A stretch of 64,000 bases of DNA from assembly GCA_008330645.1 (NCBI GenBank), contig VLTN01000071.1:62001-126000 (forward strand), in the 5' to 3' direction. Of this stretch, positions 1-8,124 are shown in pieces; the first letter of the stretch is position 1, and each line of letters starts with the position of its first letter. A program made the position numbers and the translations under genes. This DNA comes from Cafeteria roenbergensis. Lineage: Eukaryota > Sar > Bigyra > Bicosoecida > Cafeteriaceae. The notes under the pieces are model-generated. The model saw only the letters and a program-made list of their open reading frames with translations, was not told the origin of the DNA and searched no databases.

Positions 1-1
1 G

Positions 2-3000
2 GAGGGGCTGGTGGGGGCCCTGTGGCTGGGGCCCCAGCTGGGGGTGCTCACCGCCAGCCCGACGCTGCTGGTCCTCTGGGACGCGCTCACGGGGAGGCCG
101 CGGCGCGTGGACTCCGCGGCGGAGCTCTGCGCGGGCGCCGAGGTCTCGAGCATGTGCCTGGACGGCGGCCACCGCAAGGCGGTCATCGGCGACTCGCTCG
201 GCCGACAGTGGGTCGTGTCCGTCGGCAACGGCTCCCCGATGCTGCAGCTTGATCCGGTCCACCGGCCGGCGAAACCTTTTGCCGACTCCGGCGAGTCCCG
301 GGCAGCAGGGACCCCGTCGCGTCGGGCTGGCGGCAGCGCGGGCGCGGGCGCCGATTCGGCCCGCCCTGGAGACAGCCCCGCAGGCGTGCGCGGCGCGCGC
401 GCGCCTTCGGCTGGCGGCGCCGGCTCCAGCGCCGCAGAGCTCCACTCCGAGTCAGCGGTCGTTGCGCTCCGCTACCTGCCGCGGCGCCAGGAGGTCATCG
501 CCGTCGGCGGTCACGGCCAGGTCATCGCGTGCAAGGAGGGCGACGCCGGGGACGGCTGGGACGAGACACTAAAGACCAACACTCTCCGCAAGCGCTTCGG
601 CATCCCGCCAAAGGAGGCCCTGCCGCCGCCGGCTGATCGGTCGCGCACGGAAGGCGCCGTGCCCATCGACGGATCGCGGGTTGACGTCCATACTGTCGCT
701 GTTTCCGAGCGACTCGGGCTGCTAGCCACGGTGAGCGACGCGCCCATGACTGCCGCGGATCGCGTTCGGTCGGGCCTGCCCACGGACGCCCGCTGCCCCG
801 AGCGAGTGCTGGTCGTCTGGGACCTGGAGAGCGGCACCCCGCTGGGCGTCTGCGCGGCCCCGCTGGACACGTTCCGCCGGTCCTCGGGCGAACGCATCGT
901 GCCGGGGTCGGCCGCTGCGGCTGCAGCTGCCGCTGCGGCTGCGGCTGCGGCTGCAAAGGCGAGCGCAGTCCAGGACGAGGGAGCAGGCCTCGCTGACGGA
1001 GGCACCTTCCTCACGGGGCTGACAGCCGACCTGTCGCCGCCGGCGCCCTCGGTGCGAGCGCCTGTGAGGCGCGGCCCCCAGATCAGCGGTGCCGGTCGCC
1101 GCGCTCGTCGATCGTCCGTCTCCTACCGCACATCGGCTCTGCCTCCCGCCCACGCGATCGGCGAAGTGAGCCTCCTCCGCTTCCTCGACCCCTTCCCCTG
1201 CCTCCTGGCCGTCACCGAGTCGGGGGACACGTTCCTGTGGGCCGTGCCGCCGGCGCCCTGCCCCTACACCATCAGGGCGTTCTGGCCGTCAGCTGACGGC
1301 AGGGGCGCGGTTTCGGCGGCGACCTCCATCGACGTGCGTGACTCGGCGTCGGTACCCCCCATGCTCCACGGGACCTTAGGGCCCCACAACCCTGCGGCCG
1401 CCGCAGTGCTGGCGCCCATCCACGGCATGACGTCCCCGCAGGCACCGCGGACGTCCTCCGGCCTGCACAGCCGCAGCCGCAGCTGCAGCCCGGGCGGGGG
1501 CTCGCCTCACCCCAGCGCGCGCGTGGCTGGTGCCGCGTCGCCTGCGGGGGCCTCCCCCGCCTTCTCTGAGGCCGGCTTCACTCCTGCCGCCTTTGCGGAC
1601 CAGGGCCAGGCAGCCGCAGCCGCAGCCGCAGCCGCAGCCGGGAACGGGGACGCGGACGGGCTGGTGATCGCGGCGCCGCCTGCCATCCGGCTGGGGGGCG
1701 CGACCGCTTCGCCACCTCCTAGCGGCCTCGGTGCCGGTCCGCCCGGGTCATCGGGGGCCGGCGACGGGTCGGGCAGGCGCGCGGCGGAACGATACGCCGG
1801 CCACGACGACCTCGACGACGACGAGGAGGACGACCTCGACGAGGAGGCAGGCGGGGTCACTCCCGGCGGATCCTTCCACTCGAGAAAGTGGAGGCTCGGC
1901 CACTTCGATTCGGGGCTCGCCCTGTGGGTGGGCACGGCTGACGGGCGCGTGCACAGGTATCGCCTCCCCGCGGGGCTGTTCCGCGCGGCGTCTCTGGAGC
2001 CGGTGCAGGACAGGCCCCTCCCGCCGCGCGCGCCGCTCATGGAGTGTCTGGTCGACCGCACGCCCCTGGGGCTGATTCGCGGCCTGGAGTCCATCTCGCG
2101 ACTGGAGTGGGAGGCGTGGCAGAGCAGCGGGGGCACCATCATTGGGGAGAGCCTGCCGCACGTGAGCGACGCGGCGATGGGCGTGGTGTGGGAGGGGGGC
2201 TGGTGCGCCCACCACGGCAGCGTGCACTCCGTGCAGCACGCGGGCGGGGACATCCGAGCGACCCTGACCGCAGGGGCCGATGGCTGCGCCCGGGTGTGGG
2301 ACTCGGAGGGGAGGCTGGTCGGCGTGCTGGACACTTCTCCTCGCTTCATGGCCCCCGCGCCGGTGTGGGAGGCCGGCCCTGACGGCGAGGCCCCGGCGAG
2401 GCAGCAGCCCCGGGCCGGACAGGACGACGTCGGCGGGCGAGACGCCGCGGCAGGCGGGGGGGGATCCGCCTCGTCGGAGGGCACCGCAGGCTCGGCCCGT
2501 GGCGCGGCCTCCGTCGCGGCGGGGTCTGCCGCTGGTGGCGCTGATGCCGCAGGCTCTGGCGATGGCGCTGGCGGCGCTGACCTGGGCCCGATGGGGGCGG
2601 CTGACATCTGCGAGGGCGTCGGTACCGGCAGCGGCCGAAGCTCCGACCGGTGGTCAATGACCCACATCGCGGTGCGTCGCGTGATGCGGCGCACTGTGGC
2701 TAGGAGGTTCATCGACGCACACGGCAGGGGCCCCCCGGCCTTGCTCACGGTGGCAGAGGTGCCTGGCTCTGCCACCAGTCGCATTGTGGCCCTGCCGTTT
2801 GAGGACGACGACGACGACGTCGACGAGGCAGAGGCAGAGGCAGAGGCAGAGGCAGAGGACGGTGCCGCCGCTTCCGCCGCCGACGGCGGCAGCCGGCGGG
2901 GCGCTGCTGATGGCTCTGCCAGCGAGCGAAGTGGGGACATTTCGACGGGCTCTGCTGGAATGGGAAGCCGGCTGGTGACTGGCCGCGCCTCCGAGCCGCT

Positions 3001-4531
3001 TCAAGGGCGGGGCTCCGTCGCAGGCGGCGGCGCAGCTTCTGGCGGGGGGAGCGTGGTGTCGGCCACGGATCCGGCGGTTGTGGCCGAGGTCACGGCGCGA
3101 CGGCGAATGCGCCGGCAGCGGGCGCGGCTGGGCCTGTTCGGCAGCGTGTCGGAGGCTTTCTTCCTGCAGGAAGGATCGGGCGACGCCGCGGCCGAGAGGG
3201 CGGCGCGAGCGGCGCTGATGGCCACACCGCTTCCTGCGGGCACCGCTGTGGTTGCAGTTGCGCTTGCGGAACGGCACGAGCACCCGGGAGTGTTGTTTGC
3301 CCGTGGGCCCCCGCCCCCGGCAGTGGTGCACTGGCACTTCCGGCCAGACCTCATCAGCAGGGCGCAGCGGGAGCTGGACAAGGCGCAGCGGCTGCTGGCG
3401 CTGGCGCGGGTGGTGCGGCTGCAGCGGCTTGGCAAGATCAAGCTTGGCAGGTCGTGGCTCCGGGCCAAGCGCAAGCAGCGACGAGCCGAGCGGATCGAGG
3501 CGGGGGAGGACGCTGCCGCGATCAGCAGCGACGAGGACGAGGAGGACGAGGAGGCTGCCCTCGCCGCTGCCACTCTGGCCGCGGATGAGAGCTTGTACAC
3601 GGAGAATGGAAGCCCCGTGACGACCGCGCCGCCGTCCGCGCGCGCCCCAGCCAGCAGGGACCCCCCCGCGCGGGAGACGAAGCCGCCCATTGAGGCGCTG
3701 CCAACCGGCGAAGTGCTCCGCTCGATGTCGTCGCTGGCTGCAGCGGTGGACAGGCCGGACCCCCTGCAGGACCTGCTGGCGCGACGCACGCTGGAGAGGC
3801 AGCGCCCCGCCCGCCGCCCCGCCGCTCGCCGGGCATGGCTGGCCGGCCAAGACGCCGAGGCCGCGGCCGTGCGAGCCAAGCGGCAGAGCCGCAAGGCGCC
3901 GTCAAGGGCGGCCGCGCAGACCGCCCCGCCCAGCAGACAGGGCGCCGACTCGGCGGCGGGGGCCACGATGCCCCCCGTGTCGCCGATGAGGCGGTCCGCG
4001 TCGTCCCGGCTCGAGGCAGGCTCGCCCGCCGGCAGGGCGACCGCAGGTGTCGCAGGCGCGTCGCGACAGCGCACGCTTCTGCCGCCGCGCGCGGTTGAGC
4101 CTCTGTACGTGAAGCAGGCGCGGGAGCGTGCTGGGGCGGCCGAGAGGGCCGCTGCGGCTGTGCGGCGCGCCGAGAAGTACGAGGCCATGGCAGCCGGGGC
4201 GTCGGCCAGCGCGACGGACCTGGGAGTCCGCCGGCCACGCAACGCGGCAGAGCGAGCGCTGGCCAACCAGGTGGGCCACGAGGAGGCGAAGGAGCGCCCA
4301 TACCTCTCAACGTTTGCGAACCTGGCCAAGGAGCGGTCTGTTATCGGTCCTGCCGCGCTGCCGTCGCTCCGCCTTCGGGAGGCGGAGCTCAAGGCGGTGG
4401 CGGAAGCGCCAGGGTCGCTTAACGCTGTGAGGCAGTTCGCTCGGCGCGCGGCTGCGCTACGGGCAACTGCGTCAGAGGCAGCGCTGCAGAGGGTCAGGCT
4501 TCAGGATTCGGAGCACGCCGCCTGGCGGTAG
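2..4531 (+). CDS. WD40-repeat protein, 5' end missing at window edge
   Basis: The reading frame is open from the first bases of the window to a TAG at 4529-4531, so this is the C-terminal part (about 1,509 residues) of a larger protein. WD40-type strands are visible: VLVVWDLESG near base 800, a blade ending in DTFLW near 1235, GTADGRVHRY near 1950, and the clearest one, TAGADGCARVWDSEG near 2275-2320. Between the blades are long Ala, Ser, Gly and Asp/Glu tracts. A basic, probably helical stretch lies near 3390-3510, and the end is Ala/Arg-rich and likely coiled coil. The blade spacing and low-complexity linkers recall EF-hand/WD proteins of the WDR49/EFCAB8 kind found in ciliated protists, but that is a weak resemblance. 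No intron is needed in the part seen. It is convergent with the EF-hand gene, 192 bp away. WD40 fold: fairly sure; specific role: unknown. Confidence 0.75.
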   Translation, partial: EGLVGALWLGPQLGVLTASPTLLVLWDALTGRPRRVDSAAELCAGAEVSSMCLDGGHRKAVIGDSLGRQWVVSVGNGSPMLQLDPVHRPAKPFADSGESRAAGTPSRRAGGSAGAGADSARPGDSPAGVRGARAPSAGGAGSSAAELHSESAVVALRYLPRRQEVIAVGGHGQVIACKEGDAGDGWDETLKTNTLRKRFGIPPKEALPPPADRSRTEGAVPIDGSRVDVHTVAVSERLGLLATVSDAPMTAADRVRSGLPTDARCPERVLVVWDLESGTPLGVCAAPLDTFRRSSGERIVPGSAAAAAAAAAAAAAAAKASAVQDEGAGLADGGTFLTGLTADLSPPAPSVRAPVRRGPQISGAGRRARRSSVSYRTSALPPAHAIGEVSLLRFLDPFPCLLAVTESGDTFLWAVPPAPCPYTIRAFWPSADGRGAVSAATSIDVRDSASVPPMLHGTLGPHNPAAAAVLAPIHGMTSPQAPRTSSGLHSRSRSCSPGGGSPHPSARVAGAASPAGASPAFSEAGFTPAAFADQGQAAAAAAAAAAGNGDADGLVIAAPPAIRLGGATASPPPSGLGAGPPGSSGAGDGSGRRAAERYAGHDDLDDDEEDDLDEEAGGVTPGGSFHSRKWRLGHFDSGLALWVGTADGRVHRYRLPAGLFRAASLEPVQDRPLPPRAPLMECLVDRTPLGLIRGLESISRLEWEAWQSSGGTIIGESLPHVSDAAMGVVWEGGWCAHHGSVHSVQHAGGDIRATLTAGADGCARVWDSEGRLVGVLDTSPRFMAPAPVWEAGPDGEAPARQQPRAGQDDVGGRDAAAGGGGSASSEGTAGSARGAASVAAGSAAGGADAAGSGDGAGGADLGPMGAADICEGVGTGSGRSSDRWSMTHIAVRRVMRRTVARRFIDAHGRGPPALLTVAEVPGSATSRIVALPFEDDDDDVDEAEAEAEAEAEDGAAASAADGGSRRGAADGSASERSGDISTGSAGMGSRLVTGRASEPLQGRGSVAGGGAASGGGSVVSATDPAVVAEVTARRRMRRQRARLGLFGSVSEAFFLQEGSGDAAAERAARAALMATPLPAGTAVVAVALAERHEHPGVLFARGPPPPAVVHWHFRPDLISRAQRELDKAQRLLALARVVRLQRLGKIKLGRSWLRAKRKQRRAERIEAGEDAAAISSDEDEEDEEAALAAATLAADESLYTENGSPVTTAPPSARAPASRDPPARETKPPIEALPTGEVLRSMSSLAAAVDRPDPLQDLLARRTLERQRPARRPAARRAWLAGQDAEAAAVRAKRQSRKAPSRAAAQTAPPSRQGADSAAGATMPPVSPMRRSASSRLEAGSPAGRATAGVAGASRQRTLLPPRAVEPLYVKQARERAGAAERAAAAVRRAEKYEAMAAGASASATDLGVRRPRNAAERALANQVGHEEAKERPYLSTFANLAKERSVIGPAALPSLRLREAELKAVAEAPGSLNAVRQFARRAAALRATASEAALQRVRLQDSEHAAWR
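911..955 (+). repeat. GCN triplet/hexamer tract encoding poly-alanine
   Basis: Imperfect GCTGCG/GCTGCC/GCTGCA repeat within the WD40 gene, translated as an uninterrupted alanine run. Similar GCAGCC (about 1611-1640) and GAGGCA (about 2825-2858) hexamer tracts occur further along the same gene, encoding poly-Ala and alternating Glu-Ala. Confidence 0.8.
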
Positions 4532-4571
4532 GCCGCGCCACCAAACGTCCTCGCTGTGCTTTGTGTGCGAG

Positions 4572-4590
4572 CGTGCGTGCGTGCGTGCGT
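4572..4590. repeat. GTGC tetranucleotide microsatellite
   Basis: About five copies of GTGC in the 192-bp gap between the convergent WD40 and EF-hand genes. Confidence 0.8.
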
Positions 4591-4723
4591 TCTGTCCCTA
4601 AGCCTGTGTCTCTCACTCTGTCGCTCGAGGAGCTTACGCATGACCGCGACTTCAAGCAACACGCGGGCACGCGCCTGCAACCGAACCGCTGCAGCTCCAT
4701 GTCGCCCAAGCGAAAACGAGCAT

Positions 4724-6421
4724 TCAAAACCCTTGCAGCCCGCTAGGCGTTGCTGGGGTGGAGGTTGGCCACAGTGCCGTTCCGCCCCGCGCCGAGTTGC
4801 GGCCAGCAGCAGCACCAGCCCGCGAAAAGCCAGACCGCGCGCTGCTGCGCCCAGAGGCTGCGGCAACCGCCTCGCGGTAGCCCGTCGCCCGCATCCGGAA
4901 CCTCTGGTCTCGAGTCATCCTCGCCGGCTGGTCCAGTGAGCGTGCCAAGTGCTTGCTGCTCCGGGCGCTGCAGCTGGCCGAAGCTGGTCCAGGACTTGGC
5001 GATAAGGACGTCGGAGCGGGGTGGCTGTTGGCCGGCTCCTCAGGGAGAGACGCCGGAGACACCCGGTGGCGGTCGACGCTTGCCGGCGCTCCCGTTCGGG
5101 AGTGGTGCGGTACGCCCTCACGACTGTAGACCCGACGGCTGGAGGCAACGTGGCTGGGGGGGAGGCGGCTGGAGGCGGCCCGCGACGCCACGGGGGTGGG
5201 AAGCCGCAGCGGCGGCCTTGTCGGCGGCGCGTCAGGCCCAAGCAGCTCCATCACCGCTTTGTTGGATTCGCTCAAGCGGCCTTGCTCGCCGAGCGTTCGC
5301 AGGTGGCGTTGCAGCGCCTCTTCGGGCGTGCTGCCTGTTGGAGAGCCCGAGATGTCTCCAGAGGCACTCGAGTGCGTCCGTTCGATCCTGCGCCACTCGA
5401 GCATTGCCTGCCGCGACCGGAAGCGAGGGCGGTCCATGTACCTCAGTCCCGGATCTTGCCTCCCTGCCATTGTCCGTCGCTCCGGCCCCAGCGTGCTGTC
5501 GCTGCAAAACGGGCCCTCGGCATCCGCGGGACGAAGTCCTTGAGAGTGCCGGGCGCGCGCCAGCGACAGGACAGGGATTCCCATCGACTCGAGGAGGCAC
5601 GAGCTCAGGGCCGTGGCGTCACGTGGGCCGTGGTTCCTACCCGCACTGTCCCTGGCGGCCGTCTTCGCGGCGGCCGCCGACTCCTTTCTCCTGCGGTCGC
5701 GCTTTGATTCCTCCGAGCTGTTCCACCACGTCACGGCGAGGCGCGCCCCTCCTCCGCTCCTGTCTTGCATTGAGCTGAGCGCGGCAATGTCGCCGCGGTC
5801 GAGGATGTCTTGGATTCGCGCGTGCCGCCGCGGGTTCAGCGAGCCGTCACCCGTGGAGTCAGCAAGCTTCATGACCAAGGACTCGTACGCATCCACTCTT
5901 CCGTCCCCGTTAAGATCAAACTCTGCCACGTAGGGCACCTCGGGCACAAACCTGGAGGCAAGGCAGCGCAGCTTCTGCTCGGCTGCAGCCACCATTTGGC
6001 GCGGAGAGCTCACGAGACCGACCGCTCGGTCTTCCTTTCGCCTGCGCAGGAGCTCGCCACGGCTGCGGCTCTTGCTGGCGTCGTGCTGCGTCGCACCGGG
6101 ATGAGCGGCACGCGATGTGGTTTCGTATGCAAACGAGCTGCCGCTCCTGGAGTCAAGCTCGCCAGTGCGGAGAGGACCCCCCGCGAATGATGCCGGGACA
6201 AAGTGGCTGCGCACCGGGTCCCTGTGGTACTGCGCAGCCACGCCTGCGTCGTCAAGGCCGCCGGACTCGCGAGGCGCAGCGGCAACCCAGCCAGATTTCG
6301 AGCGCTGGCCGCTCGGTGGAACGGGGCCTCCTGGAGACATCCATGGCCGCCGTGGCAATTCGACGCGGGGGGCTTGGTTGGGCGCGAAGACAGACGTGCC
6401 TGTGGCCAAGGGCGCCTGCAT
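4724..6421 (-). CDS. EF-hand calcium-binding protein
   Basis: Single open frame of 565 residues from the first ATG. The only recognisable domain is an EF-hand pair at residues about 169-204. The first loop is canonical, DLNGDGRVDAYE, with Asp/Asn/Asp at positions 1, 3 and 5, Gly at 6 and Glu at 12. The second, DSTGDGSLNPRR, keeps the start of a calcium loop but has Arg where the coordinating Glu should be. So one site should bind calcium and the other is probably degenerate. The flanks are basic, Ser/Arg/Pro-rich and predicted disordered, with clustered RxxS. There is no signal peptide or membrane segment. The start lies 305 bp from the divergent ECHDC1 start. Proteins of this build are common in protist flagella, but no flagellar assignment can be shown here. 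Confidence 0.75.
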   Translation of the reverse strand: MQAPLATGTSVFAPNQAPRVELPRRPWMSPGGPVPPSGQRSKSGWVAAAPRESGGLDDAGVAAQYHRDPVRSHFVPASFAGGPLRTGELDSRSGSSFAYETTSRAAHPGATQHDASKSRSRGELLRRRKEDRAVGLVSSPRQMVAAAEQKLRCLASRFVPEVPYVAEFDLNGDGRVDAYESLVMKLADSTGDGSLNPRRHARIQDILDRGDIAALSSMQDRSGGGARLAVTWWNSSEESKRDRRRKESAAAAKTAARDSAGRNHGPRDATALSSCLLESMGIPVLSLARARHSQGLRPADAEGPFCSDSTLGPERRTMAGRQDPGLRYMDRPRFRSRQAMLEWRRIERTHSSASGDISGSPTGSTPEEALQRHLRTLGEQGRLSESNKAVMELLGPDAPPTRPPLRLPTPVASRAASSRLPPSHVASSRRVYSREGVPHHSRTGAPASVDRHRVSPASLPEEPANSHPAPTSLSPSPGPASASCSARSSKHLARSLDQPARMTRDQRFRMRATGYREAVAAASGRSSARSGFSRAGAAAGRNSARGGTALWPTSTPATPSGLQGF

Positions 6422-6726
6422 TTGTGCGCAACGACACTCGAAACCGGACCCGGTCGCGGCCTTGGCCGTGGCGCTGCTGGCAACCGCGGTTCACTCTGCA
6501 CAGGCAGTGTTCTGCGCACACCTGCAAGAGGACAACGCACGGAGCGGCCAGCCGGCTTGGTCTTTTCTCGAGCCTCGCGATGCCGAGGTGGCGCGGCCGC
6601 GCCTTCGCGAGCTCTTGGCGCGCGCCGCGGCGGCAGAGCCGGCCCCTTGGGCAAGCGACGCGCGTGGTCGATTTCGCACCAGCCGCCCGGCAAATTTGCG
6701 GTCCCCAAGGGGCGGGTGCCTTCAGT
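6422..6726. other. Divergent intergenic region, EF-hand gene and ECHDC1
   Basis: 305 bp between two divergent start codons, so it must contain both promoters. The ECHDC1 frame stays open upstream through this region, but it has no family similarity there. I see no TATA box or other clear motif. Confidence 0.5.
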
Positions 6727-7740
6727 ATGCGCAGGGGACTATCGCTGGCGTTGGCCGTCGGGAGAGCTGGTGGGCACCGGCGCATGTGCGCCGCCGCACA
6801 TCCGGCGCCGGCCCGCGGCAAGGTCGTGCTCACGAGTTGCAAGCGCGCCGCGGCCCGCGTGATTGGCATCACAAACCCTTCGAGGCGCAACGCGCTGTCC
6901 CGGCCGATGATGGAGGACCTCGCAGCCGCTGTGGCACAGCTGGGGGCCGAGGCGCGCTCGGCAGAAGCCCAGTGGGAAGCGGGCCGGACGGACGCTGAGT
7001 TCGAGGACTGCGACGGGGCCAGGTACCGTATCGTGGTCGTGCAAGGAGACGGGGGCCACTTCTGCTCGGGGGCGGACCTGGGCATGCTGGGAGACCTTCA
7101 CGGTGCGTCCGAGGGGGCGGAGGGCGAGGCTCTTCGAGAATTCGGCCGCTGGATGAACGGCACGATGACGAGCACGCTCACGGCACTGCGACGGCTCCCG
7201 CAAGTGTCCGTTGCGATCGTGCAGGGCGCGGCGTTCGGCGGCGGCGCGGAGCTCACCACCGCAACGGACCTCCGCCTGGTGTCCAGCGACGCCGTGATCC
7301 GCTTCGTGCAGGCCACCATGGCGGTGAGCCCCGGGTGGGGCGGCGGGGCGCGGCTAGCGGACATCGTGGGGGCCCAGGCCGCCAGGCGCCTGCTCGCCAG
7401 CTGCGCTCCGGTGACCCCGCAGCGCGCGGAGGGGCTCGGCCTAGCGGACGCCACCTTCGAAGCGCCCGCCCCGGCCCAGGCGCCGGCGGCTACGGAGGCG
7501 AGCGACGCCCCCGCGGCAGAGGAGGGGTGCCCCGGGTGCGCGGACGGCTGCTGCCGCCTCCCCCCCGGCGCCCTCGCGACCCTCCCGCGCCTCGTGGCGC
7601 CCGCTGCCCCGGTGTCAAGCCTGGCCGCGAGCAAGGCCGCGATTCCGGCGGCAGAGCCGCTGCCGGAGGAGGCAGCAGCCTTCCTCCGCGTGTGGGGCGC
7701 CCGGGCCCAGCAAGACGTGCTCGCCCGCCTCAGGAAATAA
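6727..7740 (+). CDS. ECHDC1: Ethylmalonyl-CoA decarboxylase-like (ECHDC1), crotonase family
   Basis: A 337-residue member of the enoyl-CoA hydratase/isomerase superfamily. The family enzyme decarboxylates ethylmalonyl-CoA, a side product of acetyl-CoA carboxylase, so it acts as metabolite repair. The best match is the block GAAFGGGAELTTATDLRL followed by VIRFVQ and GWGGGARL, which tracks animal ECHDC1 closely. The oxyanion-hole region GHFCSGADL lies about 50 residues earlier. The frame is open well upstream, but I chose the ATG at 6727 because it begins a short Arg-rich leader (MRRGLSLALAVGRAGGHRR) that looks like a mitochondrial presequence and sits just before the fold. There is an Ala/Pro/Cys-rich insertion at about residues 245-285. 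An AATAAA overlaps the stop codon at 7736-7741 and may serve as the polyadenylation signal. No intron. Other crotonase activities cannot be ruled out. Confidence 0.85.
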   Translation: MRRGLSLALAVGRAGGHRRMCAAAHPAPARGKVVLTSCKRAAARVIGITNPSRRNALSRPMMEDLAAAVAQLGAEARSAEAQWEAGRTDAEFEDCDGARYRIVVVQGDGGHFCSGADLGMLGDLHGASEGAEGEALREFGRWMNGTMTSTLTALRRLPQVSVAIVQGAAFGGGAELTTATDLRLVSSDAVIRFVQATMAVSPGWGGGARLADIVGAQAARRLLASCAPVTPQRAEGLGLADATFEAPAPAQAPAATEASDAPAAEEGCPGCADGCCRLPPGALATLPRLVAPAAPVSSLAASKAAIPAAEPLPEEAAAFLRVWGARAQQDVLARLRK

Positions 7741-8124
7741 ATGTTTGCGAGTTATTTAATATTGATGTGGGAGAAAGCGAGGTGGCGAGGCAGGGGGCGG
7801 GGAGCAGTCTGCCTGGCGCGAGGGCCCCCCCGCCCCGGCTGCCTGGCGCGAGAGCCTCCCCGCCCCGGCTGCCTGCGCGGAGGCGCGGTGCGCGCCGTCA
7901 CGCGTTGGCCCATGGGTGTGTGCGCATTTGCTTGGCTCAGCATCTGCGTGTGTGTGTTGCGATGGGTGGAGCGAGTGTCGGCGGCGGCTGCTGAGTCAGC
8001 AAATGCCACCGTTGGAAGCGGCACCTGACGCAGACCGAGCCGAGCAGCACAGCACAGCACTCGCGCTGCGCCAGCGCCTGCTCCAGGGGGGGGGGGAAGG
8101 GCGAACGAGCGCTCGCAATCGCAA
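7741..8124. other. Convergent intergenic region with AT-rich patch and tandem repeat
   Basis: Between the convergent stops of ECHDC1 and the TMCO4-like gene. It starts with an unusually AT-rich patch (about 7736-7770), then holds a 30-bp tandem repeat, then GT-rich and G-run sequence. No gene seen. Confidence 0.6.
7811..7880. repeat. 30-bp tandem repeat, 2.3 copies
   Basis: Units 7811-7840 and 7841-7870 begin GCCTGGCGCGAG and end CGCCCCGGCT. They differ at two bases and are followed by a partial third copy. Confidence 0.85.
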
